Assembly: GCA_029239635.1 (NCBI GenBank)
Contig: JARBUN010000038.1
Span: forward strand, 1-38,255
Reading direction: 5' to 3'
DNA from: Microbacterium sp.
GTDB taxonomy: Bacteria; Actinomycetota; Actinomycetes; Actinomycetales; Microbacteriaceae
Length of the DNA: 38,255 nt
Shown piece by piece: positions 19,686 through 28,256 of the stretch (position 1 is its first letter; every line of letters begins with the position of its first letter). The position numbers were made by a program, and so were the translations under genes. The notes below the pieces were generated by a model. The model searched no databases, was not told where the DNA came from, and saw nothing but the letters and a program-made list of their open reading frames with translations.

Positions 19686-22485
19686 TCAGTTCTGCGCGTT
19701 GTACGCAGCCGTGATCTGTTGCGTCGCGGCGACACCGTTGACGGTGCCGCTCAGCGTGATCGTCGCCCGCCCCGCGGGGATCGACGACTTCGTGGTGTTG
19801 AGGGAGACGCTGACCTTCTTGCCGGGCTGGACGGCCGAGAACGTCTTCTTCCCGTAGCTCGTGTCGATCAGCACGTCGACGGCGACGGATGACGTGTTGG
19901 TGACGTCCACCGTGAGGTAGACCTTTCCGGCGAGCTTGCGCGTGGATGCCGCGGCGTCCGCTTTGAGGAGCACGTCTGCTGTGTTGGTGGCCTTGGTCAC
20001 CAGGGGCGACAGGGCGAGCCAGTCGATGTTCGGAGCATTGCCCGTGCTGTTGCCCAGTCGGAGCGAACCGTTCGTCGTCGTCAGATCCAGCGGGACCGTG
20101 TGGGTCCAGAACCCCTTCCAGGTGTAGTTGTTGCGGAACGCGCCGCGTGTGGTGGCGCCCCCGTCCTCCGTGACATCGAGGAACCGCTCCCAGACCGGCC
20201 GGACGGCTCAGGGTGGCGTAGTTGTCGGCGCTGCCGCCGAGCCACCCGAGCTGCTGGCCCGAGACGTTCGTGGGCTGGCCCGGCGTCTCGAGGCGGGCGG
20301 TGCCGTGCAAGGAGATCTTCGAGCTGTCCTCGCCCTCGACACGCACCGTCGCCGCATCGCCGTCCGCGGCACGCGTGACGGTGACCGACTGCACGGCGGC
20401 ACCTTGCGCGGAGCTGACGCGCAGGTCCGAGATGCCCTCGGCGAGGTGCACGCGGGCCGTCGACGTCCACGTGCCGGCCTTGTCGGCTCCCAGCCCGCTG
20501 ATGCTCCGCGAGTTGAGCGTGACGCCGAGACCGGCGGCCCCGGTGGTGGAATAGCGGATCGCCACGTCGTAGTACCCGGTCTCGCGCGCAGAGGGGAAGA
20601 ACGTCGCCGTGTTGTCACCCGACAGCAGGGCGGCTCCCTTCGCGTAATCGAGCGTGCCGGTGGTGCGCGAGAGCACCGCCGGGTACGTGGTCGTCTCCGG
20701 CCCGTCGATGCGGGTGAGGTCGAACCGGTCGAGCGAGATGTCGGATCCGGGCAGCAACGTCGACCCGTCCGCGCTCATCCGCACGGACAGCTCGTGCCGT
20801 CCCTGCGAGAGCTGGACGGTGGTTTCGCCGCGGCCACGGTAGTTCCAGTCGAAGCCCGCCTCGTACTCGATCGTCGCGGCGTTCTGACCGTCCACGAACA
20901 GCGCGTGCTTGCCGGGTCCGACCTTGGTCCCGTTGACGCCGGCGATCGCGCCGAAGCGGTACGTGCCGGTCGTGGGGACGTCGACGGTCCACGTCAGTGA
21001 CGAGGTCACCTTGTTGGTCGACCCGACGTCACGACCTCCGGATGCCGAGAAGGTCCAGTCCGCGGCCGGATCCTGGTTGTAGGCCGTGACGTCGCGCAGC
21101 GTGGTGTTCTCCGCTTCGACGCTGGTCGACCAGGTCGAGTCGACGACAGGGGCGGTGGGAAGCGTCGGCGTGATGATGGCCTGGTAGGCATCCAGACGGT
21201 TGTTGCTGGGGACCTCGACCTGGATCGTGCCACCGACGGCGACGCGCTTGGTGACCACGACCGGCGGGGCCTGCGCCTCGCCCTCCTGCCCCGACCACTC
21301 CGCCTCGCGGATCTGGATGTCGACGGTGTTGCCGAAGACCGCCGGGTCGAGCCCGGACAGGTCGAGCCGCGTGGTGTTGTTCGTGCCGCCGAAGAGCACG
21401 GTCGCCTGCTTCTTCGACGTGTCGATCGCGCCCAGGCCCTGCAGGGTGTCCGGGGCGTTCAGCGACGGCGGCGTCACGGCCACCGTCTGCCCGCTGAGAT
21501 CGCCGTACCACTTCAGCAGCCACCACGCACCGTTGGCACTGTTGTTCTTGGCCATGTTGTCGTTGAGGTTGCCCGCGTACGTCCAGTACGCCGTCTCGGC
21601 GTCGACCTTCTCGTCCTCGAACATCGCCAGCCACTGCACGAGGTTGCCGGGCACCGACATGTCGCGCCGCATGGCGTACTCGGTGATGTTGACCGGCCGC
21701 TGGCTGATGCCCAGGTCACTCTCGATCTTGCGGTACTCCGCCAGGTGCGAGCGGAAGTCCTGGAGGCTGCCGCGACCGAGCTCGTGCCACGTGAAGATGT
21801 CCGGCAGGACGTTGTTCGCCTTGGCGTAGGTCATGAAGTCCCGGGTGCGCGTCGACTGCCACCGGGTGTCGCCGTTGCCGGCGATCTTGGCATCCGGGTA
21901 CACCTCCTTGATGACCTGGTAGACGGCCTTCCAGTCCTGCAGGTAGGTGTCCTTCATCGAGCCCCAGTCGGCATACCAGTTGCCGCCGTCGGGTTCGTTG
22001 AACGGCGTGAAGACGTATTTCTCCGGGTGGTCCGATTCGTCGACGATGCTCTTGACGACCTTGCGGACGATGTCGAGGTATGTGGTGAAGTCGGAGGGAC
22101 GCTTCCCGCCGTTGTAGGCCCAGTCGGGGTAGTAATCCTGGATGTTCGTCATGATGTACTTCCCCCCGTTCTCGAAGAACGCGCCCTCGACCTCCAGGGG
22201 ATCGCCGTTGGGGTGCTGGGCACCGTGGGGAGCCTTCTGCGTGAGATTCGTGGAGCGGGCGCCGGCGATGATGGCATCCGTGGGAACACCGTCGTCGGAC
22301 AGGCCGTAGAGCATGCCGGAGGCGCCGCCCTGGACGGCGCCGTCGGTCTTGCTGAAGTCGACGCCGATGACGTCGACGGTCGCGGCGTTCGCCGGTGCGG
22401 CGAGGCCGAGGCTCAGGCCCGACAGCAGCAGCGCAGACAGTGCTGTGCATGCTGTGACGCGCGAGCGGGCGCGGGGAATGGTCAC
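19686..22485 (-). pseudogene. Secreted GH39-like glycosidase with carbohydrate-binding domains, one frameshift
   Basis: A large exported glycosidase. The GTG at 22485 has AAGGAG six bases upstream and starts a signal peptide ending near APANAAT. Residues about 40-400 are a GH-A barrel: Glu164 in FTPFNEPDGG is the acid/base and Glu269 in VNITEYAMRR the nucleophile; the motifs and their 105-residue spacing resemble GH39. Three beta-sandwich, CBM6/CBM35-like domains follow (one from SVEAENTTLRD, one from RVEGEDSSKISL). Near 20200 the frame breaks after YATLSRPAG; VWERFLDVTEDGGATTRGAF and the rest, ending AYNAQN at 19686, lie in the next frame. The span is 2800 bases, one over a multiple of three, so one extra base explains it (about 932 residues). 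The catalytic part is intact. The family call is tentative. Confidence 0.75.
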
Positions 22486-22539
22486 GAGTACTCCTTCGTA
22501 CGTGGTGCGGTGAGGAAAAGCGGACGTGCGGGTCGTCGG

Positions 22540-22582
22540 TTCCGGGGCGCCCAGCGGATGCCGGGCGCTGAACGCCCCGGAA
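22540..22582 (-). terminator. Hairpin after the sugar-binding lipoprotein gene
   Basis: TTCCGGGGCG (22540-22549) pairs perfectly with CGCCCCGGAA (22573-22582), and a shorter CGCCC/GGGCG pairing is possible inside. It starts six bases after the binding-protein stop at 22589 and precedes the glycosidase start at 22485. Such structures often protect the 3' end of abundant binding-protein mRNA and reduce readthrough. Confidence 0.7.
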
Positions 22583-22588
22583 GGGGTG

Positions 22589-23950
22589 TCACTTGAAGAG
22601 CGCGTTGACCTGGTCGTTCGCGGTCTTCAGCGCGCTCGCATCGGAGGCGCCCTTCAGGTACGACTCGATCGCGGCCTTCATCGTGTCGTTGACGTCCGAC
22701 CAGTGGTCGGCGATCGGGAGGAGCTTGGTCGTTCCGTCGGTCACCTGCTCGGTGAATCCGGTGACGTCCCAGCCCTTGGCGGTGAAGGCGGCCTCGGCCT
22801 TCTCGGTCGAGGTCTTGACCGCGGGGAAGACGACGGCGGCCTCACCGATGACGTCCTGGCAGGCGGCGGAGCCGAGGTACTTCACCCATTCCCAGGCGGC
22901 ATCCTGGTTCTTGCTGCCGGCCCAGATGCCGTCGGAAAGGCCGTTGAACAGGCTCGCACGCTCTCCGCTCGGGCCGACGGGAGTCGGCGCGACCTTGGTG
23001 GGGACGCCGCTCTGGCCGAGGTAGGACCCGTTCATCCAGCTGCCGTCGGTGACGAGGGCGTAGCGACCGGCGAGGTACCCGTTCAGCGGGTCCTGCTCCG
23101 ACAGAGCGATGTCGACGCTGGGCATGTAGCCCTTGTCGATGAGGCCCTTGTACCAGGAGAGCGTGTCGGAGAAGGCCTTGTCGCCGAAGTTCCAGGAGCT
23201 CGTCCAGGGCGTCTTGTCGCCGTAGTACCAGTCGTTGCCCAGCGCGTAGGGCGACCACGTCTGCTGTCCGCTGGCGTTCAGCCCGTTGCCGCTGAGGGCC
23301 AGGCCGTAGACCGTCACCTTCGACTTGTCGAAGCCCGCCTCGTCACCGCGGATGCCGTTCTGGTCCACGGTGAGGTGCGCGACGAGCTTCTCGAAGGATC
23401 CGCCGTCCTTGGTGTTCCATGCGAGGTCGGCGAGCTGGTCGGCGGTGTACCCGGCGTCGGTCACCATCTTCTCGTTGTAGAACGTGGCGACGGTGTCGAA
23501 ATCCTTCGGCAGACCGTACCGGCCGCCTTCCTGGGTGGTCCACAGGTCGGCCAGGCCGTCCTGGTAGATCCCGAGATCGATGCCGTCCTTCTCGACGCGG
23601 TCGGAGATGTCCAGGAGCTGCCCCTGCGAGACGAACTCCGGGTAGTACGAGAGGTGGTCGGCGAAGACGTCCGGAGCCGTGCCCGACGCGAAGCCCGTCG
23701 TCAGACCCTGCCAGTAGTCCGACCAGCCGTACTGCTCGATCTTCACGGAGATGCCGGAGGACTTCTGGAAGTCATCCGCGCACTGCTGGTATGCGGGCTG
23801 CTGGTTGCTGTCCCAGAGCCAGTAGGTGATCGATTTGCCGTCCGCAGCGTCGCTGCTGCCCGCGGACGAACAGCCGGCGAGGATGACGGGAACCGCTGCG
23901 GCGAGTGCGGCGACCGCGACGGTGCGACGCGCGCGTGAAGTGGTGCGCAT
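22589..23950 (-). CDS. Sugar ABC transporter substrate-binding lipoprotein
   Basis: A 453-aa extracellular solute-binding protein of family 1 (SBP_bac_1, MalE/UgpB-like). The N-terminus is a lipoprotein signal with lipobox LAGC and Cys27, so it is lipid-anchored on the outer face of the membrane. The segment SITYWLWDSNQQPAYQ begins the mature fold, with APDVFADHLSYYPEF, GLPKDFDTVATFYNEKMV and DGIWAGSKNQDAAWEWVKYL as family hallmarks. The many tryptophans and tyrosines (WSDYWQG, NDWYYGDKTPW) fit stacking against sugar rings. ATG 23950 has an AAAGG site upstream. It lies downstream of its two permease genes; no ATPase is encoded here, so a shared MsiK-type ATPase is expected. The ligand is probably a galacto- or arabino-oligosaccharide, judged from the neighbours. 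Confidence 0.93.
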   Translation of the reverse strand: MRTTSRARRTVAVAALAAAVPVILAGCSSAGSSDAADGKSITYWLWDSNQQPAYQQCADDFQKSSGISVKIEQYGWSDYWQGLTTGFASGTAPDVFADHLSYYPEFVSQGQLLDISDRVEKDGIDLGIYQDGLADLWTTQEGGRYGLPKDFDTVATFYNEKMVTDAGYTADQLADLAWNTKDGGSFEKLVAHLTVDQNGIRGDEAGFDKSKVTVYGLALSGNGLNASGQQTWSPYALGNDWYYGDKTPWTSSWNFGDKAFSDTLSWYKGLIDKGYMPSVDIALSEQDPLNGYLAGRYALVTDGSWMNGSYLGQSGVPTKVAPTPVGPSGERASLFNGLSDGIWAGSKNQDAAWEWVKYLGSAACQDVIGEAAVVFPAVKTSTEKAEAAFTAKGWDVTGFTEQVTDGTTKLLPIADHWSDVNDTMKAAIESYLKGASDASALKTANDQVNALFK

Positions 23951-23985
23951 GGGAGTGCCTTTCGTGATGGGAGGGGCGTTGCGGT

Positions 23986-24016
23986 TCCCGCCCGGCGTTC
24001 GGGTCGCCGGGCGGGA
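23986..24016 (-). terminator. Hairpin between permease and binding-protein genes
   Basis: A perfect 12-bp stem (TCCCGCCCGGCG, 23986-23997, and its complement at 24005-24016) with a seven-base loop lies between the second permease stop (24034) and the binding-protein start (23950). It may attenuate readthrough or mark a processing site. Confidence 0.7.
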
Positions 24017-24033
24017 GATCGGGGCCGGGGGGC

Positions 24034-24996
24034 CTACTTGATGCCGGAGTAGCCGAGGTTGTCGACGAGCTTCCGGCCGAAGAGGATGAACAGGACGAAG
24101 ATCGGGAGTGCCGCGATGAGCGTTCCCGCCATCAGCCCGGCCCAGTCGGGTCCGGTCTGCGGGGTCTGAGATCGGAAGATCCCGAGCGCGACGGTGAGCA
24201 CGCGGGAGTCGTCGGCGCGACCGACGAGGAGGGGCCAGAAGTACTCGCCCCACGCGGTGATGTAGGTCAGCAGCGCGAGGGTGAACACCGGCGTGGACGA
24301 CATGGGCAGCACGATGCGGAAGAAGATGCGCAGGTGGCCGGCGCCGTCGATCTTGGCCGACTCCTCGACCTCGCGACTGATGCCGAGGAAGAACTGGCGC
24401 ATGAAGAAGATGGCGAAGGGCGTCATGAAGAAGAACGGCAGGATGATGCCGGCCAGCGTGTTCAGGAGGCCGAGGTCGCGGACGAGGATGAAGTTCGGCA
24501 GCTGCACGAAGATCGGCGGGATCATCAACGCGGTCAGGAAGAGGAAGAAGACGGCGTCGCGTCCCTTCCACTCCAGTCGGGCGAAGGCGTAGGCCGCCAT
24601 CGACGAGAACAACACCTGACCGATCGTGATGACGGTTGCGACGATCACGGTGTTGCGCAGATACAGCCAGAAGTTGATCGACCCCGTCGTCCCGCCCTCG
24701 GCGGCGGCCTGCTCCGGGGATGACAGTCCGAGCACGCGCGAGAAACCTCCCCAGCTGAACTCGACCGGCAGCAGGCTTCCCGCGTTCGTGTAGAGGGCGG
24801 TATTGGTCGAGAGGGCGGTGCGCAGCATCCAGTAGAAGGGGAACAGCGTGACGAAGAGCAGCACGATCAGCGCCGCCCACGCGATGATCCGACCGACGTT
24901 GATGCGACGGGCGCGACGAGCGGGGGTGAGATCTTCTCGCCGAGAGGGCGGGGAGACCGATGGACGGGTCTGGGGCGGCGTGGCGGTAGCGGTCAT
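24034..24996 (-). CDS. Carbohydrate ABC transporter permease, MalG type
   Basis: A 320-aa membrane permease of the MalG/CUT1 class. A Pro/Arg-rich cytoplasmic N-terminus (about 1-35) is followed by a first helix (IIAWAALIVLLFVTLFPFYW) and five more. The EAA loop contacting the ATPase is EESAKIDGAGHLRIFFRIVLP (quoted in part: EESAKIDGAGHLRI). The C-terminal GRKLVDNLGYSGIK matches the MalG ending. ATG 24996 has GGAG seven bases upstream and lies nine bases after the stop of the first permease. The two would form the membrane channel for the lipoprotein encoded downstream. Confidence 0.94.
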   Translation of the reverse strand: MTATATPPQTRPSVSPPSRREDLTPARRARRINVGRIIAWAALIVLLFVTLFPFYWMLRTALSTNTALYTNAGSLLPVEFSWGGFSRVLGLSSPEQAAAEGGTTGSINFWLYLRNTVIVATVITIGQVLFSSMAAYAFARLEWKGRDAVFFLFLTALMIPPIFVQLPNFILVRDLGLLNTLAGIILPFFFMTPFAIFFMRQFFLGISREVEESAKIDGAGHLRIFFRIVLPMSSTPVFTLALLTYITAWGEYFWPLLVGRADDSRVLTVALGIFRSQTPQTGPDWAGLMAGTLIAALPIFVLFILFGRKLVDNLGYSGIK

Positions 24997-25005
24997 CGGG
25001 ATCTC

Positions 25006-25935
25006 CTAGGCCAGGTCGGACGAGTTGGAGCGCATGATCTTCAGCTGGAAGTACGCGACGACGGCGAGCACGATCAGGAGGAAGACCGACATCGCGGAGG
25101 CGTAGCCGAGGTCGAACCGCTCGAAGGCCTGTTGGTAGATGTAGTAGTAGATGACCCGGGTGGAGTTGATCGGTCCGCCCTCCGTCGTCACCGCCACCGT
25201 GTCGAAGATCTGGAACGACCCCACGACCGTGATGACGAGGACCAGCGCGAGAACCGGGCGCAGGAGCGGCAGGGTGATCGAGCGGAACATGCGCACCTCG
25301 GACGCCCCATCCAGGGCGGCCGCTTCATACAGCTGCGTCGGGATGGTCTGGAGCCCGGCGAAGACCAGCAGCGCGGTGTAGCCGACGTAGCGCCAGACGT
25401 TGATGAGGGCGATCGTGGGGATGGCGAGGTTCTCGTTGCCGAAGAACGCCATCCGGTCGCCCCCGACGAAGTCGAGGAAGACGTTGATGATGCCGGTCGA
25501 GTAGTCCATCATCCAGAACCACACGAGGGCGACGACGACGTTGGCGACGAGGTACGGCAGCAGGATGATGCCCCGGACCACCGCGGATCGGGTGAGTCGG
25601 TGCATGAGCACCGCGATCCCGACGGCCAGGACGGTCTGCACGCCGATGTTGATGATGACGTACTCGAGGGTCACCCACAGCGCGTTCCAGAACAGCGGGT
25701 CGCCGAACATCCGCGTGTAGTTGTCGAAGCCGATGAACGTGCCCGACCCGATGAGGTTCTGGTCGGTGAAGCTGAACCAGATCCCGCGCAGCGACGGGAC
25801 GAGGTAGAACGCGATGAACCCGAGGGCCGCGGGCGCGATGAAGAACAGCGCGATCCGGGCATCCCCGCGGCGGCGGCGTGCGGTGCGGGGGGCGACGATC
25901 GCCCGAGTGTCGAGCGAGCGGGTGCGAGTGTTCAC
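25006..25935 (-). CDS. Carbohydrate ABC transporter permease, MalF type
   Basis: A 309-aa membrane permease of the MalF/UgpA (CUT1) class. It has a basic N-terminus, then six helices; IALFFIAPAALGFIAFYLVP is the first. The EAA loop is LYEAAALDGASEVRMFRSITLP (quoted in part: YEAAALDGASEVRMF). The GTG start at 25935 overlaps the stop of the alpha-galactosidase gene (GTGA), so translation is coupled to that enzyme; the open frame continues upstream but overlaps the enzyme gene in a shadow frame. With the MalG-type permease it imports the substrate of the LacI-controlled operon. Confidence 0.92.
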   Translation of the reverse strand: MNTRTRSLDTRAIVAPRTARRRRGDARIALFFIAPAALGFIAFYLVPSLRGIWFSFTDQNLIGSGTFIGFDNYTRMFGDPLFWNALWVTLEYVIINIGVQTVLAVGIAVLMHRLTRSAVVRGIILLPYLVANVVVALVWFWMMDYSTGIINVFLDFVGGDRMAFFGNENLAIPTIALINVWRYVGYTALLVFAGLQTIPTQLYEAAALDGASEVRMFRSITLPLLRPVLALVLVITVVGSFQIFDTVAVTTEGGPINSTRVIYYYIYQQAFERFDLGYASAMSVFLLIVLAVVAYFQLKIMRSNSSDLA

Positions 25936-28121
25936 GCGAGAGCCTCCACATCGAGGAGAACGGTGGTGTCGGGGTCGAGGGCGGGGATGTGCACACCCAC
26001 CTCGCGGAGCGCGGATCCCGCGAGGACGATGCCGGTGCGGTACCAGGAGGGATGGATCCGCGGGTCGTAGGGGGCGTCGGCACCGGGGCCGGCGAGGGTG
26101 ACCCGGTACTGCGCGAGGGGGTCGAGATCGGGCAACTGCACGCGTCCGGACGGCCACGTCACGTGCCGCTCTCGGAGGGTCAGCGCGTACAGGGCTCGCC
26201 CCCGATCCGGGCTGACGCTGCCGTGCAGCCACAGGTCGCCGCTCTCCAGCGTGCGCCGGACGATCGTGCCGGTGTGGATCAGCGACCGCACGGCTTTGTA
26301 GTAGTCGACCCACTCCGCGAGACGGGCGAGGTCCGCGGGAGAGGCAGCGGTGAGATCCCACTCGATACCGAAGTGCCCGAACAGCGCGGTGGCCGCGCGG
26401 AAATCCAGGTCGAGCTGGCGCCGGGTGGTGTGCGCACGTTCCGCGCCGACGTGGCTTCCCACGAGCTCGGGGGGCAGCAGCTGGGCCGTCCAGCGTTGGA
26501 TCTGCTGGCGCTCCCGCGCATCGATGCAGTCAGAGGCCCACACGCGGTCGGTGTGGTTCAAGATCTCCAGGTCCACGCGGGCGCCGCCCGAGGAGCAGGA
26601 CTCGATCTCCAGCCCGGGACAGGCCGCGCGGATCGCGTCCAGGAGTCGGTAGGTCGCGAGAGTCTGCTCGTGCACGCCCGCCCGGCCGGTGCGCGTGGAA
26701 CCGGCATCCATCAGGTCCCGGTTGTGGTCCCACTTGATGTAGTCGATGCCGTACTCCCGCACGAGCGAGACGATCTGCCGCTCGATGTGCGCGAACGCGC
26801 CCGGGTGCGACAGGTCGAGCACCTGCTGGTGGCGGAACTCGATGGGCAGACGACCGGGTACCTGCAGCAGCCATTCGGGATGGGATGCCGCGAGCTCGGA
26901 CTCGACATTCACCATCTCGGGCTCGAACCACAGGCCGAACTGCATCCCGCGCTGCTTCACGCCGTCGACGAGGGCACGGAACCTCCCCCCGCCCCAGACG
27001 TCCTCGGCGATGATCCAGTCCCCCAGGCCCGACGTGTCGTCGCGACGCGAGCCGAACCATCCGTCGTCCAGGACGAACCTCTCGACGCCCACGCGCTGCG
27101 CGGCATCCGCCAGATCGAGGAGCCGGGTCAGGTCGTGGTCGAAGTACACCGCCTCCCAGACGTTCATCACGACCGGGCGGACGGTGCGGGGGTGGCCGGG
27201 TCGAGCGCGGAGGTATGAGTGGAAACGGGCGGCCACGTCGTCCAGACCGGCGCCGTACGCGGCGAAGACGTCGGGCGTCGTGTAGGTGTCCCCCGATCCG
27301 AGCTGGATCTCGCCGGGAAGGAGCAGCTCTCCGCCGAGCAGGAGGCGCTCACCGGAGAACGCCCGTTCGGCGAGCGTGCGGTGGTTGCCGCTGAAGGCGA
27401 CGTGCAGGCCCCAGGCCTCGCCCTGACCGAAGTCGAGATCGGTCGTTCCGGCGGTCAGGACGGTCGCCGCATCCGCCCCGGTGCGCCCGTGGCGTCCTTC
27501 GCGCAGGTGGGTGCCGACCGTGAACTCCCGCCACTGGGGGACTTTCTCCTTCCCCCAGCGCCCGGCCAGATCGAACAGGACGTCCGCGCGCGTCGGCACG
27601 GGCAGGGCCAGCTGCAGCCCATCGAGCGTGTAGGTGCTCTCGCCGACGTTGGTGAGCCCCGCAGACAGGCGGGCGAGCCCGCTCGGGAGGAGGGCGATCG
27701 ACAGGTCGAGGGTGAGATCGGCGTCGACGTCGACCGCACGGACCGTGACGGATCCACCCGGTCCGTCCTGGTCGGCGACCTCGACGGAGACCGGGACGAA
27801 TCGCGTCGACCAGGCCCGCCCCGAGCGGTGCCCGGCCAGGCCGGGCGTTCCGGTCCATCCGCGGGAGTTCTCGGGAAGGACCGAGGCGACGACGCTGGTG
27901 TCGACGCCGTTGGTGGCGAGGGGTGGCAACGCGTGGGCGGCGAGCTCGCGCAACCCCTCGGCATCCAGGGCACCCATATCCGCACCCCAGTGGATGACGA
28001 AGGGGAGGGCGTCCTCGGGGAGGCCGAGGACGAGGGATACGCCGCCCGCCCGGAGCGCGACGGCGGAGTCCCACGGGGCGTCGACCGCACCGGAGAGCTC
28101 GGGGATCACCTGAGTGGTCAA
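25932..28121 (-). CDS. Alpha-galactosidase, glycoside hydrolase family 36
   Basis: A 729-aa GH36 enzyme. An N-terminal beta-supersandwich (about 1-315) precedes the TIM barrel and a C-terminal sheet domain. The nucleophile Asp465 lies in YIKWDHNRD, and the acid/base Asp531 in ASDCIDARERQQIQ; both motifs and their 66-residue spacing fit the family. FVLDDGWFGSRRDD is the conserved barrel segment. There is no signal peptide, so it acts on imported galactosides. I take the TTG at 28121 as start (MTTQVIPELSG) because family sequences begin there and GAAAGG/GAAG lies upstream; the ATG at 28199 would read through the operators. It is the first gene of the leftward operon, next to LacI-type operators, and is coupled to the permease gene downstream. 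Confidence 0.93.
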   Translation of the reverse strand: MTTQVIPELSGAVDAPWDSAVALRAGGVSLVLGLPEDALPFVIHWGADMGALDAEGLRELAAHALPPLATNGVDTSVVASVLPENSRGWTGTPGLAGHRSGRAWSTRFVPVSVEVADQDGPGGSVTVRAVDVDADLTLDLSIALLPSGLARLSAGLTNVGESTYTLDGLQLALPVPTRADVLFDLAGRWGKEKVPQWREFTVGTHLREGRHGRTGADAATVLTAGTTDLDFGQGEAWGLHVAFSGNHRTLAERAFSGERLLLGGELLLPGEIQLGSGDTYTTPDVFAAYGAGLDDVAARFHSYLRARPGHPRTVRPVVMNVWEAVYFDHDLTRLLDLADAAQRVGVERFVLDDGWFGSRRDDTSGLGDWIIAEDVWGGGRFRALVDGVKQRGMQFGLWFEPEMVNVESELAASHPEWLLQVPGRLPIEFRHQQVLDLSHPGAFAHIERQIVSLVREYGIDYIKWDHNRDLMDAGSTRTGRAGVHEQTLATYRLLDAIRAACPGLEIESCSSGGARVDLEILNHTDRVWASDCIDARERQQIQRWTAQLLPPELVGSHVGAERAHTTRRQLDLDFRAATALFGHFGIEWDLTAASPADLARLAEWVDYYKAVRSLIHTGTIVRRTLESGDLWLHGSVSPDRGRALYALTLRERHVTWPSGRVQLPDLDPLAQYRVTLAGPGADAPYDPRIHPSWYRTGIVLAGSALREVGVHIPALDPDTTVLLDVEALA

Positions 28122-28156
28122 AAGCTTCTTCGCCTTTCCTGACCCGACATCGGGCC

Positions 28157-28171
28157 TGCAAACGTTGGTCA
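28157..28171. promoter_or_regulatory. LacI-family operator copy 1
   Basis: TGCAAACGTTGGTCA, an imperfect palindrome around a central AACGTT with the CpG centre typical of LacI/GalR operators. The same 15-mer recurs 38 bases away. It lies 36 bases before the alpha-galactosidase start and on the minus strand includes a TTGACC that could serve as a -35. Confidence 0.8.
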
Positions 28172-28194
28172 AGCTAGCATGCGGAAGACCGCTC

Positions 28195-28209
28195 TGCAAA
28201 CGTTGGTCA
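28195..28209. promoter_or_regulatory. LacI-family operator copy 2
   Basis: An exact second copy of TGCAAACGTTGGTCA. Centre-to-centre distance to copy 1 is 38 bases and to copy 3 about 34 bases, roughly three to four helical turns, so repressor dimers may bind cooperatively. Confidence 0.8.
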
Positions 28210-28232
28210 GAGAATCAGGCGACAGAAAGATG

Positions 28233-28243
28233 AACGTTGGTCA
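28233..28243. promoter_or_regulatory. LacI-family operator copy 3
   Basis: AACGTTGGTCA repeats the core of the other two copies. It ends one base before the -10-like hexamer of the lacI-type gene and 13 bases before its ATG, so it should control the repressor's own gene. Confidence 0.75.
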
Positions 28244-28244
28244 T

Positions 28245-28250
28245 TAGGCT
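28245..28250 (+). promoter_or_regulatory. -10 element of the LacI repressor gene (leaderless)
   Basis: TAGGCT lies six bases before the ATG at 28257 with no Shine-Dalgarno site. It directly follows operator copy 3. The -35 position (ACAGAA, 28222-28227) is weak. Confidence 0.45.
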
Positions 28251-28256
28251 GGCCGA

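Noticed and set aside
20185..20215. Programmed frameshift in the GH39-like gene
   Set aside because: No slippery heptamer or following pseudoknot is visible, and the shift occurs inside a binding domain where no regulated product would make sense.
25132..26070. Plus-strand open frame opposite the permease and galactosidase genes
   Set aside because: Its composition (Asp/Glu/Arg/Val-rich without hydrophobic pattern) is that of an antisense shadow, and the minus strand encodes clear ABC permease motifs.
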